64,000 nt of DNA from Mastigias papua (Eukaryota > Cnidaria > Scyphozoa > Rhizostomeae > Mastigiidae), in assembly GCA_964019165.1 (NCBI GenBank), contig OZ025283.1:9400001-9464000 (forward strand), given 5' to 3'. The notes under the pieces were generated by a model. The model was not told the origin of the DNA. It worked only from the letters and a program-made list of their open reading frames with translations, and did no database searches. The position numbers were made by a program, and so were the translations under genes. Below, in pieces: positions 1 through 52,945 of the stretch; within the stretch, counting starts at the first letter, position 1, and the number at the start of each line of letters is the position of its first letter.

Positions 1-560
1 GGATACGGCCGTCCTTTTGACCATGTTTTCACAGCTATATTAAGTGGTGGGGACTATAGTGCTGAACTAATAGGCGTAATTTTATTTAGTCACTTGTGGT
101 AATAAATGTAATATTCTATCTCTCTTTACCAACTCAATGTACACTCTTTTTTGGAGGAACCAGGTAATTTTTACCGAGGCTCGATGTTCTTATTTTTCTA
201 TGATTTTAGACTCAAATGCTCTTAATGTTGCTCTTGTGTCACGAATTATACTACATACAGTATCCAGTTTTTTGAGACATCATGCTAAGTTTGTTTTGAA
301 ACTAAGGCAGTGAATATTGGTGTTTATTAAAAGTATCATCAGAAATTGTTGCCAATAGACTGTGTGTAGTTTAGCTCATGTGAAATCTGTCATCTCAGGC
401 TTAGTATGTTTTATCCGTGTTCGTATTTTTTTGGCAAATTGAGTCTAAGTGCTCTTATGAAAGCGTTTTCTTATAAAGAGCAAAAAGAGTGTAGTTTAAC
501 TTGATCATTAGAACTGGCTTGTCATGGGACAATATTTGATTTATCAGTCCTATGTTTCAG
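1..560. other. Intron of the CNOT4-like gene, no feature seen
   Basis: AT-rich sequence upstream of the first visible coding exon. An acceptor (tatgtttcag) closes it at 560. I found no convincing exon, RNA gene or repeat in it, so the preceding exons are off the left edge. Confidence 0.6.
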
Positions 561-7784
<7,224 letters not shown>

Positions 7785-8408
7785 ACTATTATTAGTGCTT
7801 TTTCAGAATTTTTGGACACGTGCTTTGTTTGCTGTGATTTGACTGATTGCTTGTGTGTTGCTTTTAAAAGAATAGACCGTGAACCTGATGGATAAGTGTT
7901 GGAACACACACACATATTACATAAATATTATGCAAATGATCACTGTATTGATAGCAAGGAATGTTAGGATTAAAATTGAAAATCGTTAGATGAAATTTAG
8001 TACCTGAACACCTTCACTTTTCTTATCTTATTCAATCTGAGACGTTTTTCGATGATGCCGTTATGCTAGCGGAACTGTAGTTTTCAAGTGAAGTTTGCCA
8101 GTGCCGTCGTTTCCGATGACATTTATAAGTTCTTGTCTTGTCAAGTTTGATCGTATTAATGTAGAAGAACATACGACTTTAATTGTTCTTTCAGATGCTT
8201 GAAATTGGCCGATGGCCTTTAATTATACTTAAAGCTTAGTAAGCTTAATTGTTCGTGACAACGAAGTTAGATTTAGTTTTAGATTTGAATGAACGGCTAC
8301 TGCCTATAGAAAAGGTTGAAAATCATTTTTGTCCTGACCTAGAAATAGAACGTGTAGGCATATGGTTTTATCACGCTAAGATGTGGACAAAATGAGAAAA
8401 TTTTCAGA

Positions 8409-8781
8409 ATGAGAGAGGCGTCCTTGAGAAGTGGGGATGCCGGGTTTATATCTAATTTCATAGCTTTAGGCCTCGACCATCCCGCGTTGTATCGTTTAGT
8501 ATCGGAACAGCTATTGTCATCTGCATATGATTCAATGGTGCGAATACTTGCTAGCCCAATTTGGTTTTGTTTTCTGGTCTGGAGTAATTTGCTTAAATGT
8601 AATGACACCCATTAATGATTCATCGATACGAGAAGGCTATTACGAGAAAATTGCAGTTAAATTAGACTCATCTAATGACATCATTGCATCACGACTTGAG
8701 TTTCGAATGATTGGGATTTCAATGCTCTTAGGTAGGACGGTCACTGTGTTTAATAGCAGAAACCAGAGCGAGGCAAGATAG
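8409..8781 (+). pseudogene. Possible OTU-like cysteine protease remnant, frame-broken
   Basis: One frame (8409-8615) reads a segment with LDHPALYRLVSEQLLSSAYD. It resembles the OTU signature around the catalytic cysteine (D-G-x-C-L-F/Y-R, then S-x-Q-L). A second frame (within 8527-8781) continues with INDSSIREGYYEKI and ISMLLGRTVTVFNS, resembling the later OTU strand where a substrate-side Trp/His region leads into the sheet. The two parts lie in different frames. The residue at the catalytic Cys position appears to be Ala (GCG, 8484-8486). This would be an inactivated gene or transposon-borne fragment. The match is from memory of the family pattern only. Confidence 0.3.
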
Positions 8782-9538
8782 CTGTAACAAACTGCAACAT
8801 GTGAGAACAGATCTGTGTGACAATAGTTAACAGGTCGCTTAATAGAAAGGATATGACAGTAGTCAGGATAAAGGAAGACGAAAGAGCTATGTTGGGTTAG
8901 AAACATCAAGCTGTAGAAATGTAGCCGCCTCTTTTGCTCGTGAAAAGCGGGACGAAATAAACTTAGTTTACTGTAGACTTCGAAGTACGTAGGTTCATCA
9001 CTATGTTGGTATGGTGAATTCGAGGCAAGAGACTTGGAAAGTTCACTTCTTGTGAAGATGGTTATCTAATGTGCTGACTGAAATAAATTGAATGGTGTGC
9101 TACCTTTTGAAAGTCGACCTGAAAAATCCATGATTGTCCGATAGCAAACCCATGCTTATGAATTCTTTGCGCAAGCACTTTACAAATGATAACTTCTTGT
9201 TGTAAAATGTAGGGTAGTACTTTTTGAACTGCATGGTTAGTGTGGAATGCCCTTGGTTTTCCCGATTTTTCTAATTGTCTGTTATCTATAACGATTTAAG
9301 TTTAGATATTGATAATTTACTATGTTAAAATAAGTATCAATGGCATATATTTGCTTATATGATAGCGTGTGTTACATTTTGCTCTGTATTGTCTACGAGC
9401 ACAACAGGAGAACGGGTGTTCCATGCGCCCCACACATTCTATGAAGTACCTGCAGGGTATCCATTGGAAATCAATGGTTATGACGCGATATGTTTATACG
9501 GTTTCTTCTATTCATATACTAACTCTATAAGGCACCGG

Positions 9539-9547
9539 CCAATCAAC
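9539..9547 (+). promoter_or_regulatory. CCAAT box upstream of the EF-hand first exon
   Basis: CCAATCAAC lies 287 bp upstream of the EF-hand exon's ATG, inside a locally CpG-containing stretch (ggcaccgg before it, gccgagataagcgag after it). The same nonamer lies 234 bp upstream of the alternative first exon at 15362. The CCAAT box is a standard NF-Y element of animal promoters. Its use here is inferred. Confidence 0.4.
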
Positions 9548-9825
9548 GCCGAGATAAGCGAGTCAAAATAAAACAGCTGTGGAGGATGGTTTTCCAGTAA
9601 ATCGCGAGACGAGCCCACGGATTTTACGAATTCATTATGGCTATTTTTATCGCAGGAGTATTTTTGAGAGGCTATTAGGGATCGTAAACCACAGCTGAAA
9701 TTAGCGATTAAGCGAAGTTGTAACGCACAGGACGCAAATCGTAGCATGGGCTACGCGACCAGCAATGAACTATGCAACCGAGTTTGTATGATATGCTTGG
9801 TGTTTACATGAAATGAAAAACTGAA

Positions 9826-38477
<28,652 letters not shown>

Positions 38478-39841
38478 CAAGTCCTGCTTGTTGAACGCAT
38501 TCAAGATCTTCACATCACCTCTCGGTCTTTGTGACGTCTTCCTTCAAGTGAAACTTTGCAGATCATGGCAGTGCATCAACGGCCAACTGTTACATAGACC
38601 ACGAAGACGATGATGCTAGCATCCTTGATCGACCATTTCAGACCAGTTTTAAATTAGCTGGTAATTCACATGGAGTGGCATAAATTATCTGGCGGTTGCA
38701 GATTGAGTGACATTTCCAGTTGAGGACGCTTCAGTCTTCAGAACATCGGCTGTGACCTTTAGCTGCTCAGTCTTCAATTAGGTGTCTTTGCATTGAAACT
38801 AGGTTTTTACATTTTGTTTTTCCACCCCCCCCCCCCCCCTCACCATAACGATTCATTCTTTATTATGATCCCCTCTTTTTTAAACTTATTCCTTTCCTAC
38901 GATACATAGCAGTTGTACGTCCAGTCTTACTTCTTCGTTGAGTCTTGTTCACCCTGTTGATCTGTTAGCATAAAGTAGCAGTTTGGGAGGTTTTTATTGC
39001 AGTTGAGAAGCGAGGGCATGCATTATCCCGGCCGTTTCCTCTATGTATTGTAGTACGTTCTGCGCATTTTCTATACTTTCAGATAACACTGACTCAAGAA
39101 TATCCAGTAGTTGGGAACTCGACATAACACTGTCCCAGAGACACTAAACACATCCCATAAGTGAGTCAAGAATAACAGATCCCTACCATCAACTAATTTT
39201 TTTAATATTATTACAGTACCTGTGGCTTCATCGATCGTTCGATTAAATATTGTGTTCTTCATGATTACCATACATATTCAGCTTTCAAATCTGTTTTGGA
39301 CATGATAGATGGCAGAGACTTCCTAGGTTTCCCTAACCCAGAACGTTTTGTGCACTGGACAGAACTCTTTGCTTTCTTGTTTTGAAAGTTTTTGGACCTA
39401 ATGAATGAAGTTGGGTCCTTCGGTGTGATCAACGTCCCATTCACATATTGGGTAAAGGACGTCTAAAGATTTCTCAGTCGATGTCAATCGGGCTTAAATA
39501 ATCGACTTTTATTCAATACCCTTAGCAAATTTGCCATCAAAGAACTGATTCATGGTAAACAAAAGGTTTATCAAGATACACACTGCAGCCACTCTCCTTC
39601 ACCCTTGTCATCGCCACACTGATATAATTTTCATATTTAGTACTAGACCCAGGAGATGAGCACTAGGCAAAACGCATTATTTATGATTCACGACTAATAT
39701 AAAAGGATATGACTACTATGCATAAAGAAGTAATGATTTGTTAATTACAGTGCCCACATCAGCCCGATATGATAGTATGCAAGTGTGGGAATATAGCTTT
39801 ACTGTTTGCATCTCTTTTCATTACGAACTTATGAGAATTTA

Positions 39842-40286
<445 letters not shown>

Positions 40287-43200
40287 TATATAATTATAAT
40301 TATGCACAGGTCTGAACAACAGCGAAGAGATATCCCAAAATATCGCCATTGGTTGACTAAGAGCCTATATTTCCACAGTCATGATACATAAGTTTGCTCC
40401 TTTTTTGAAAGATGAGTTCATTCTCCTCTTACCTGAAACTATTGCGATATTGTGGCTATAATGAAAGAAGCACAGTAGAGAAATGAAGTAAACAGGGGCT
40501 TTCCCGGAACACCACGAAGCGACATCTTCTACATATCGATGTGCTGTGTCAACTTTAGGTAATGAGGAAAGAAAAAAGAAGGAGTTGTTTCTTTTCTAGT
40601 TTAATGAGATACCAAGTAGCATAGCGAATGCTTTTTTATAATGGAAATTTTTTCCCTTCCTCGTACCCAATTCTTCAGAGAGAAGCCTTATTTCCAGCTT
40701 ACCATATCAAGTCATATGTTTTAGAGTTTTAGTAGAACAACCAATGTCAAATTGGTTATGAACTAAATGTAAGATTTTTAGAGATATAGTATGAATATGG
40801 ATTGCAAATCATAACTTAACTTTGATGGCGTATAGTGCAGTATGCTATTAAAACTAATGTCTTGATTGCAAAGCAATTTTTATTATAATGGGGACCACAT
40901 TGTTGAATGCTCTTCAGGTTTAATGTAATTTTTGGTAGCCTTTGTAAAAGTGGGTGTATTTGATTAGTTGTACATAGATGAAATATCACAGTGCACGGTA
41001 ATTTGTTGCTTTTTAGTTCTCGCCTTCTTTTAAGTGGTCTTTGATAGTACGGTTTAGAGAAAAGCGAAAGGAGAGATTTGCTGGAAAGGTCTATCTGTAG
41101 ATTATGATATACATCAAGGGCTGCTGATGTCAAAGGTATAATTTACATTTTATGATTTTTGATAACGGTCATATGAAATAAAGTGAAAATAATAATGTCC
41201 ATGGTGATCATCAGGATTACGTTGCGTGCATTCGCTGATGATGAGAACGATGCACTTGTATGGAAGACTTTGCAAGCAAGTCGACAATACGATTATAGAC
41301 GCTATATATCAGATAGAGAGAAACACACAGGCACGCATATATAGTGTCGTGATATATCGTTTTAATCCGTACAATAGAAATATCAAAGTTTTAAAGAGTG
41401 CCCCGAAATTGATTACGACACCCATGATGATGTGACTTATGATTACAGTTAGTGTCCAGCCCCCTTCCTCCGCCTGCATGCAACGGATTTGTTCGCAAGG
41501 AGCCGACGTAGTGAAGGACGTTGTTTGATGTCACGCCCTTGCATCGATTTTGCACGAAGAGCAGCTTTCTTGCATGAGAAGTGAATGCTGAAGGCAATGT
41601 CACCTAGTTTTTAGGATCATAGTTTGCATCGCTTTTTACTGCTTGAACTATAGCAGTCGTTGAAGAACTCTTTCCGCTTTCAATTTGGTTGACCGTTGAC
41701 TTGGCGGTGAGTAGTTTAGGCCCTCTCTTTGATTTCAGTTATGAGAAGTAAGAATATACTAAAGAAATTTGTTAACGGACTTGAGTTATGCGATTCAGTT
41801 TTGCAGTTGATGAATCTAGTTAATTACAGTAGTATAGACAATGTAGTTTTAGTATCTTGCATCAGAATGAATAACCTGATAATCTACTATTTAGCCAGAT
41901 ATGGCCCGTTGATCGGTTCTGGAAATATGCAATGGAAGTTTTACTGTCATGTCAGCGTAATAGCAAAGCATTAGAGGGCGACATGTCGTAACAGTATGTC
42001 TAGATCTTGGTGAAATCCACCTCAGGACCCAGCAGTGGTGATATGGACGCCATTCTTTATAGTTTTAGTATTGCCGCATTTTCTGGTAAAGATTACAGAG
42101 TAAAAATTCCCTCTGGTGCCTTTGCCCATCCCGGTTCATTAGTCAAATGCGACATTATACTAAAAATGGGCTTTGGTTGGCTTTCAGGGCACAAATAGAT
42201 ATTCGCAGACCAAAGTACTGCATTTCTTTCTAGACTCGGGACCTGCCTTAAAATCAGGTGAGTCCATATCGAAAGAATTTGTTAATGCTATTGTATAACT
42301 ATGAATAGTATCAAAACCCATGAAGTTCTATAAGGATGCCAGTTTTTCAGATATAATCGCAATATTTTTATATCACGTTGAAATTTGAGTGATGGTTATA
42401 TATATTTTGGTTTTTCGACGAGGAAGTGTTTACCCGGCTGCGTTCCACTATTGTAAGTTTCAAATTACATACTTGTAACATCATGTACTTAAGGATTTAG
42501 GATTTCTCCGTGAAAGAACTATTCTTTTAGTTAAACCGTGTGCTATTACAGACATTGATAAATGCTGACCGAAGCTCGATGAGTTCCTCTTGATTGTGGA
42601 ATCACATCTCCTGACTATCGTAGTTTTGTTCACGATCCACCGCAGAAATGTCTAGGTATTCAAGGCGCTCAGAAATGCTAGGATACCTTAGAGATCGTTT
42701 AAGTATTTATAATACTATGTATTGTTTTTACGGGCTCAGAAATATCCAATCTGCCAGATACACCGTTTGAATCACGCCCTTTCCTTAAAAAGATAGTGTT
42801 ATACGCGTCACAGTTGGCTCTTATGTCCTTAGGTTGGTTTCAAATATTTTTAGGTTGGCATTCCCAATCTTTATAGGACCCCCACAAGAATGAATGAGAA
42901 AGTACAAAGGAATTTCATATATGTTTACCTCCCAATATGTGATGACTTGAGGATGTATGGTTAGTTTATTGTTATTGTACATTTGAAGAACAATGTGACT
43001 TAATGAAGCAAGGAATGTTGGAAGAGCAGATAGCAATACCATTAATGGCTTAATCACTCCTACGTTGCCATTTCATTACAGGATATATACTTCAGTGCTG
43101 AGAACAGTGCTATGATGTTCTTTTGTGGCTTGCAGATAGACATCTTGATAAGGCTAATATTTACAACTTGTTAGTCAGATAGGCAGATATACTATCAGTG

Positions 43201-44110
43201 TTGTCACCAAATATGGGGACACGGGCATCACTGAGAAGATATTGGAAGGAAGGAGTCTTGAAGTTCAGTTGTAGTAGTAAAAAGTCTTTAATGTCTGGGG
43301 AACCCTTCACACATTCTATTACTTTAATTAACTTGATGGTTTAATGAAAATGTATATTTGCATGAGCTACCCAATAGTTTTTAGTTGATTCTTCCTGCAG
43401 AAGTGTGGCTTTCAGGGGCTTTTCCCCTTTCAATGTATAGATTTCCTTTACTTTCATCCTAAATGCAGAGTTAGGGCTTAATAGAAGGTGGACATATCAA
43501 TTCTTACAGAGATGGGCTGCAAGTTCCCATGTGACCTGTCTGCAGGTGTAAGCAAATTAAACATGGAAGTGTGAACCACAAGCATTTCTTATTGAAATGT
43601 GTTAGAAGTATTTTGAAAAGGTACAATTGAAGATTTAGGACCTGGCCTTTAGGCTTGGTTGGTGCTTCAGCAGATGTCTTGTGAAGGTTTTTTGGCATAG
43701 AGATGAAGAAAAAGAGGAAGGTTTAGTTGGGTTACTAGCTAAAGTCATGAAATTGTAGCCTGAGAATTTTATAGACACATTTTAGCCACAAGGCTCTTGC
43801 TTGTGCACAATCTACAAGTCTGTTTAGTTTTATTGCAAGCACATTTTGATATGCAGAAAGTGCAAAGGTGCAAACCCCCCTGGCTAGACAAATCTATGCA
43901 CCACCTTTGTCGTTGTGAATATTAAAAATTAATGTGAACATTTTTGGTAATAGTATACAGCATCACATCATAAATAATTGAGACTAGGTGTTATGAAGTA
44001 CGGAAAGAAGAAACAAAGCAATAAAAGTTGATCTCAGGGGGAAATATATTTTGGTGAATTGTCTGTTGGTACTACAGACATTCACTACAGCATGAAAGAT
44101 CATCAACATT

Positions 44111-44287
44111 TTCTTAGACACTGAAAAGCTTTTTTATCTGACACTCATCAGAGTATGAGACATTGGTAAATGACTGAAAGATCACCTAAAATATATAGCC
44201 AGATGCAGATGCACCTTTCAGTCATTATCTGACATTGCATACTCTGACAAGTGTCAGACAAAGAAAGCTTTTCAATATGTCTAGGAA
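44111..44287. repeat. Foldback repeat, about 70-bp arms
   Basis: The arm 44111-44180 (ttcttagacactgaaaagct at its start) is the approximate reverse complement of 44215-44287 (agcttttcaatatgtctagg near its end). The loop is about 34 bp. Mismatches are spread along both arms, so this is an old MITE-like hairpin rather than a recent one. Confidence 0.7.
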
Positions 44288-45074
44288 TGTTGCTGCATTT
44301 TCATACTTTAGTTAAATAGGTTTGGAAGTGCCCATATAATTTGAACATAGTATTGAATGATAATAATATTAGCAAAATATTGTAATGTAGGCTTAGAACC
44401 TGTTACAGATTGTTTACAAAACCAAGATATTTGAGATTGCTTTTATAGTATATTATGATTTTATCAATATCAGTTTCTGTTAGAATGCTATAAGTTTAGT
44501 AGCTATTAAAGAATAAAAGAATGGAAGGAAAACATATAGGAATTAGTGGAGAAGTTTTTGGGCCTTAGACAATGATCTGTTGAAATCTTAAGGCATACTT
44601 TAATATCATAAAGACCAGGACTGTCTTGACCACATACGATTGTAGTAGTTCTGTCCGAAGAATTAGGATTAAGTGATTGAGAGCAATCACCAGTAGTATT
44701 AAAGGACTCTAGTTGTACATTGACATTCCTATTTTACTTCTATAAATAATTTATGTTTGGATAAATAGGCTTTCAATATATTTAGGAAATATTGACTTAT
44801 GGATGGCAATTGCTAAAAGTATAATTATAGGCTTGGTGTGCTTTAAGGCTATTTTTGTCTGATTATTAATCCAAGTGATGTGGACAAAATTGAATGAAAT
44901 ATTTTCACCTGCATATATATCTTTAGTCCTTTTGCAGCTCACTTCAAATAGGTGCTTTGTTTTTGTGGAATAGCTGTTGCTGCAATGGATATGATCATTT
45001 TAGAAACTATTTAAAGTTTAAGAGACTTCTAAACATTTCTTACTTCTGTCTTCTTCTGTAAATCTCGAAAAGCA

Positions 45075-45220
<146 letters not shown>

Positions 45221-46450
45221 CTGCATATGTAAATAATTTGGAATATCTTCATTCTTTGTTTCTTGTTGCTATATTTACTATAAAAATTCAATTGTTGACA
45301 GAGCTGCTACAATGTCCCTGGTAAAGATTTTGAATGGTACCAGGTATTTTAAGATGTGCATGAATTTATATAGAGTCAAGCATCATTCATTGTGTATATG
45401 TGCCACCAGTAAATAGCAAATATCCATTTCCAGGTCATTGATTTCTTGCAATGCTTTACCAGAGTATTTTATTAATAATAGTTGGCCTAGACTTCTTATT
45501 CCTTTTACTACAGATTGGGAAAGTTAAGTTCTTTCTTCTCAGTTTTGGTCTTTGCAATATAGTAGAAATGCTCAGTTCTGAAAACTGTTTCTGAAGTACA
45601 GAAAATTAGTTCCAAGGAGTTAAGTCATTATGCATCAAGTTATTTATTAAAATTCTTCATGAATAATGAAGTAGTTTGATATTGTTGTGGTTGAAAACAT
45701 TGAAATACATATGCAATTTTTTATGATTGAATTGTTAATAGATTTGATTTTGAGTAAATGCAAATCTGTGAGATTTTCATTGCTATGCAGACAATAATTT
45801 GATTATCCTCTAAGTTTTGTGCAGATTTTTGCCTCTGATTCAAGGTCACTCTGTAGATAGTAAGCCACTCTTTTGTTTTGGAAATGTCTTTCCTGTCATT
45901 TTTACCCAGTGTAGTACTTCTTCTTCATCGGCAGATTGTAAATCTAATTTTTTCAGCTTTAAATGTATATATGTTTTTCAATACTGAATGAAGTTTGTCA
46001 TTCAAAGCATTGAATTAACTCATATCTCAGCACCAGTGACATTATTAGGCACAACAGGATTCTCAGAATACATCTCAGACTCAAACAGGCTATAAATGAA
46101 GGGATTTCTCCACTTTTAATTTCATATTTAAGCATTCTCTAAAGCCAACCCAGGGTATTTAGCATAATTTAGCAACAATTAGCATAATTTAGCAACAGTT
46201 AGTGTAATTTTATCTCCATGGGCCACATATGGCCCTTTTGTTGACTCTGACTGGCCTTCATTTATCAGAAATTAAAATATATACATAATTTGTAATTTAT
46301 CTCATGTATGGACTAAAGCTGCTCTTATTATGAAGCTGTTTTTGTTCATGTACATAGAATATGCAAGTATTATTATCTGAGTTCAGCTCTTTGCCGAACC
46401 GTCCACAAAAGTTTCTGCTGCTCATGTGAAAAAATTATTACCAGCCCTTG

Positions 46451-46733
46451 CTCTAGACCAGTGTTTTGCAGACTTTTCAAGTTGATTGACATGATGGTCC
46501 TCTACAACATAATTTTTTGAATCAGTGTCCCTTAGAAGGATAAATGTGTTATTATACATATACTACCAAAGGAAGCAAATATCAATAATGATATAGTTGA
46601 ATGAAAGTTTGAGTAGGACAAGCAATGTCAACCTCTTGTGGTCCCCAGAAACCCTTCCCAGTCCAAGTAGATCCTGTCACAGTCCCTTAGGGGACCCACG
46701 GACCCCAGTTCGGAAACCACCACTGGTTTAGAC
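46451..46733. mobile_element. hAT-type MITE upstream of ARF6
   Basis: The element at 46459-46725 (267 bp) begins CAGTGTTTTGCAGACTTTT and ends with the inverted form (ccgaactgggg read from the other strand, terminal CACTG). Terminal CAGTG with TTGCAAAC-like sequence is typical of hAT ends. The flanks CTCTAGAC and GTTTAGAC match at 6 of 8 positions, consistent with an aged 8-bp target duplication. It has no coding capacity. It lies about 150 bp upstream of the ARF6 splice acceptor. Confidence 0.75.
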
Positions 46734-46899
46734 TGTATTCTTATTGGTGATTTCCCATTAATTTTTATCTATACAGTTGATCACATAGCATTTGTTGAAT
46801 AGTCAATATTGTGCAATGTTGAATATGAGCAAATTGAATTTTTGTAGAGATGTTGTAGTATTTTACCTTTTCTTTAATTCCAGGAATTAGATATACAAA

Positions 46900-50450
<3,551 letters not shown>

Positions 50451-50879
50451 ATAGACTTAAAATGGGATTTCACTGTAACAAATAAGAGTTGGTGGGTGGT
50501 GATGAGTATGATTTTCATCATTTCAATGATGCTAACTTACACATTGAGCTGTAGAGAGAAAATCTTGTTAAACAATATGGATTTCAAAGACTCGCACAAA
50601 GTATCATGGCCGTATTAGGTGATTTTTGTCTTAAACTTTATAAAGCTATATCTTCGTCTCTTTGAATTGCCATTTGAAACTTATGTTTCGTATACAAGTA
50701 AGCATTAATTTTTATGCAAAAAGAGATATCCACGTAATCACTTGCATTACTGCCCACGAAATATTCAAATTATAATGTATGTTAATTGATAGTTGACGAA
50801 CGAGACGAACTCATCTTCAGCCGGATATCTAATAACGATTTGGTCTTAGTTAGATACTAGATATTACAGGCCTTTCAAT

Positions 50880-51060
50880 GAGACGCGCGCGGTCGCGCAC
50901 GAGCGGGCAGGCACTCGCCCAGCTCAGTTCACGCGCTCGATTTGTCCCTGGTCCCACCTTTAGCAAAAATACACTTACAACTACCAAGGAAAGCTCTCTC
51001 AAGTGAATGTTTAGCGTGCGCAAAACGATTCCACGCGCGCGATTGGCAGCACGCGTTTAA
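50880..51060. promoter_or_regulatory. CpG-rich patch downstream of ARF6
   Basis: Many CGCG words (acgcgcgcggtcgcgcacgag near the left; ccacgcgcgcgattgg near the right) lie in otherwise CpG-poor, AT-rich DNA, together with an inverted CCAAT (ATTGG). This could be a promoter-associated unmethylated island for an unseen gene, or a GC-rich repeat. The short open frame starting at 50942 is not convincing. Confidence 0.3.
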
Positions 51061-52869
51061 AATACTCATTGAAAAGCCGTATATTAGCCATGAGATCCAC
51101 AGTTTTTGTTTTTGCAAAGATTACGTTATAATATACTTCTAAACTATAACTAGACGTTTTGTTACATCACCATGGCCCCATAAGAGTGTTTTACATATTT
51201 GCCCGAGGCGATTGTCGAGTTGAGAACGAAGATATGCATCGGCCGTTAGAAGCGCATTCGAATACGTATCGTTTAGCCGCTTGACTACGGAAGTAAGATG
51301 TTGGGTTTTTCTTGCATTGTTCGTACCGTCAGCTAATATCATCTCCATCTGTTTGGGTTGATTATTTGTGGTATTTGGTGGCTAAGTAATCTGCACGCAC
51401 AGTAGTGTACATCGGTGTACTTCTGCATCACTTTTATTGCATTTTTGGAGTCACTTACCGTATCTAACCATCCTTGCTTTATGCATCTAGTCATTTGATA
51501 TGTTAAAAATGTACATAACGTGATTACCTTGTTTCGAAAGTTGCATCTGATGCGAGTAAACCATTTCTTTAGAACTGTTTTCCTATATGAACCTTAAACG
51601 CTACATGAACCTAGGTTTCTCATTATTCTTAACATCCTCCAAGATATTGCATTTTGATTTCCCCTTACATATATGTTCGAGCGTTTTTGGGAGATCTATG
51701 TTCAATCATGCTATGATACGGAGTAAGAAATAATCCCTTGTGTTGGTTAGCTTCATACCATAATTTGCCTTCAGCCTTTACCCGAGATATTTTTATACTT
51801 AATTTGTTGCCGATATGTTGCCCTTACTTTTCATTATTTCTAGATCGCAAAGAAAACCTTTTTACTATCGTATGTATTATAGTTTTCTTGATAAGTCATG
51901 GCCGTAGTTTAGTTCACCTACTGCACTCTTCGTTCCCGTATGTAATTAGTTAATTTTCTCTAAAACCTGTGCAGGCCCAGTTAAAGCCTCCTTGACTTTC
52001 ATGCCAACTTTTCATTGAAAACCACCCATCTCACTCTAAAGAGTCGAATAGGAACGTTTCATTTGTTTCTGTTTTGTGAAAATCACACTGATGATTCTTC
52101 AGCTCATGTTGTGCCTTTCTACATTAGCATTTCAGGTCATACTCTCGGAAGATTATCGAAAAACTTGTGCCTGGCGTTTTATTTCTTTGTTTCGAATGTT
52201 ATTTTGAAGCATCCACTTTGTTTTTGCGAATCTGTCTTCAATCCTCTGCCTTTTAATTGTTTTGTATGATACTTATAAGTTCTTTCCATCAAAGTTTGGT
52301 TACATCATTGCCCTTTAGTGATATTACTGCCGTTAGCTTTAAGATGGATGCATACCGCATCCTGAAATCTGCTCACCCCTCTTTATGCAATGACTAGCCT
52401 TTGGAGGTAATAGATAAACGAATGTTTTCATCGTGCATCTTTTCTTCACTGTATATTAACTATGAACTGAGCTGGCTTGTAATAATTAACTACCACTTAC
52501 AAAGCAAACCAAAGCATAGAACTAGGTAGACAATTAAACGTTGTAGTAGTTTTTTATTGGAGTCTTTTTTCCATGATATATAGTTATTCAAGTTTACGGA
52601 ATGTCGCGTGTATCTTTAAAGCCTTGTAAAACACTTGACTATTGGCAACCTTTTCCTTCACTGGATTATACAGCTCCTCGATCCTTTGATCTATGCTTTC
52701 AGATTTTAAATGTATTGCTGGCTTTTTCAGGGAACGGATATCACGAAAAAAGTCTTATATAGTAAATGCGCAAAGCGTTTTTATCTAGTAGCCGACATTG
52801 TACAGTGTTTGGATAGCGATTGAGCTGTCAGTTGAATGTGGCTTTTGAAGGATTTATATTCCAAAGAGC

Positions 52870-52945
52870 TGATTGGTCATCAGGGACGCGGGAGCCCATG
52901 TATGGCACGGGGCCAATAGGAGCCAAAGTGCACGTTAAACGACAG
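52870..52945 (+). promoter_or_regulatory. Possible promoter and first exon of an unidentified gene
   Basis: An inverted CCAAT (GATTGGTC) and a forward CCAAT (GGCCAATAGG) flank a GC-richer stretch that ends in a strong donor, CGACAG|gtgagc. An ATG at 52898 opens 16 codons to that donor in phase 0 (MYGTGPIGAKVHVKRQ). This frame does not join the open frame of the exon-like segment at 55424, so either the exon is non-coding or another exon lies between. Confidence 0.3.

Larger units (their letters stand above)
7785..9825. other. Intergenic region between the CNOT4-like and RASEF-like genes
   Basis: About 2 kb between the stop of the first gene and the start of the second. It holds the 3' UTR of the former, a possible broken OTU-like coding remnant (8409-8781), and in the last 300 bp the presumed promoter and 5' UTR of the RASEF-like gene. 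AATAAA occurs near 8955 and 9082, but I cannot assign either to a transcript. Confidence 0.6.

Noticed and set aside
40816..41133. 105-codon minus-strand frame
   Set aside because: No recognisable motif, no splice signals, and composition like random AT-rich DNA.
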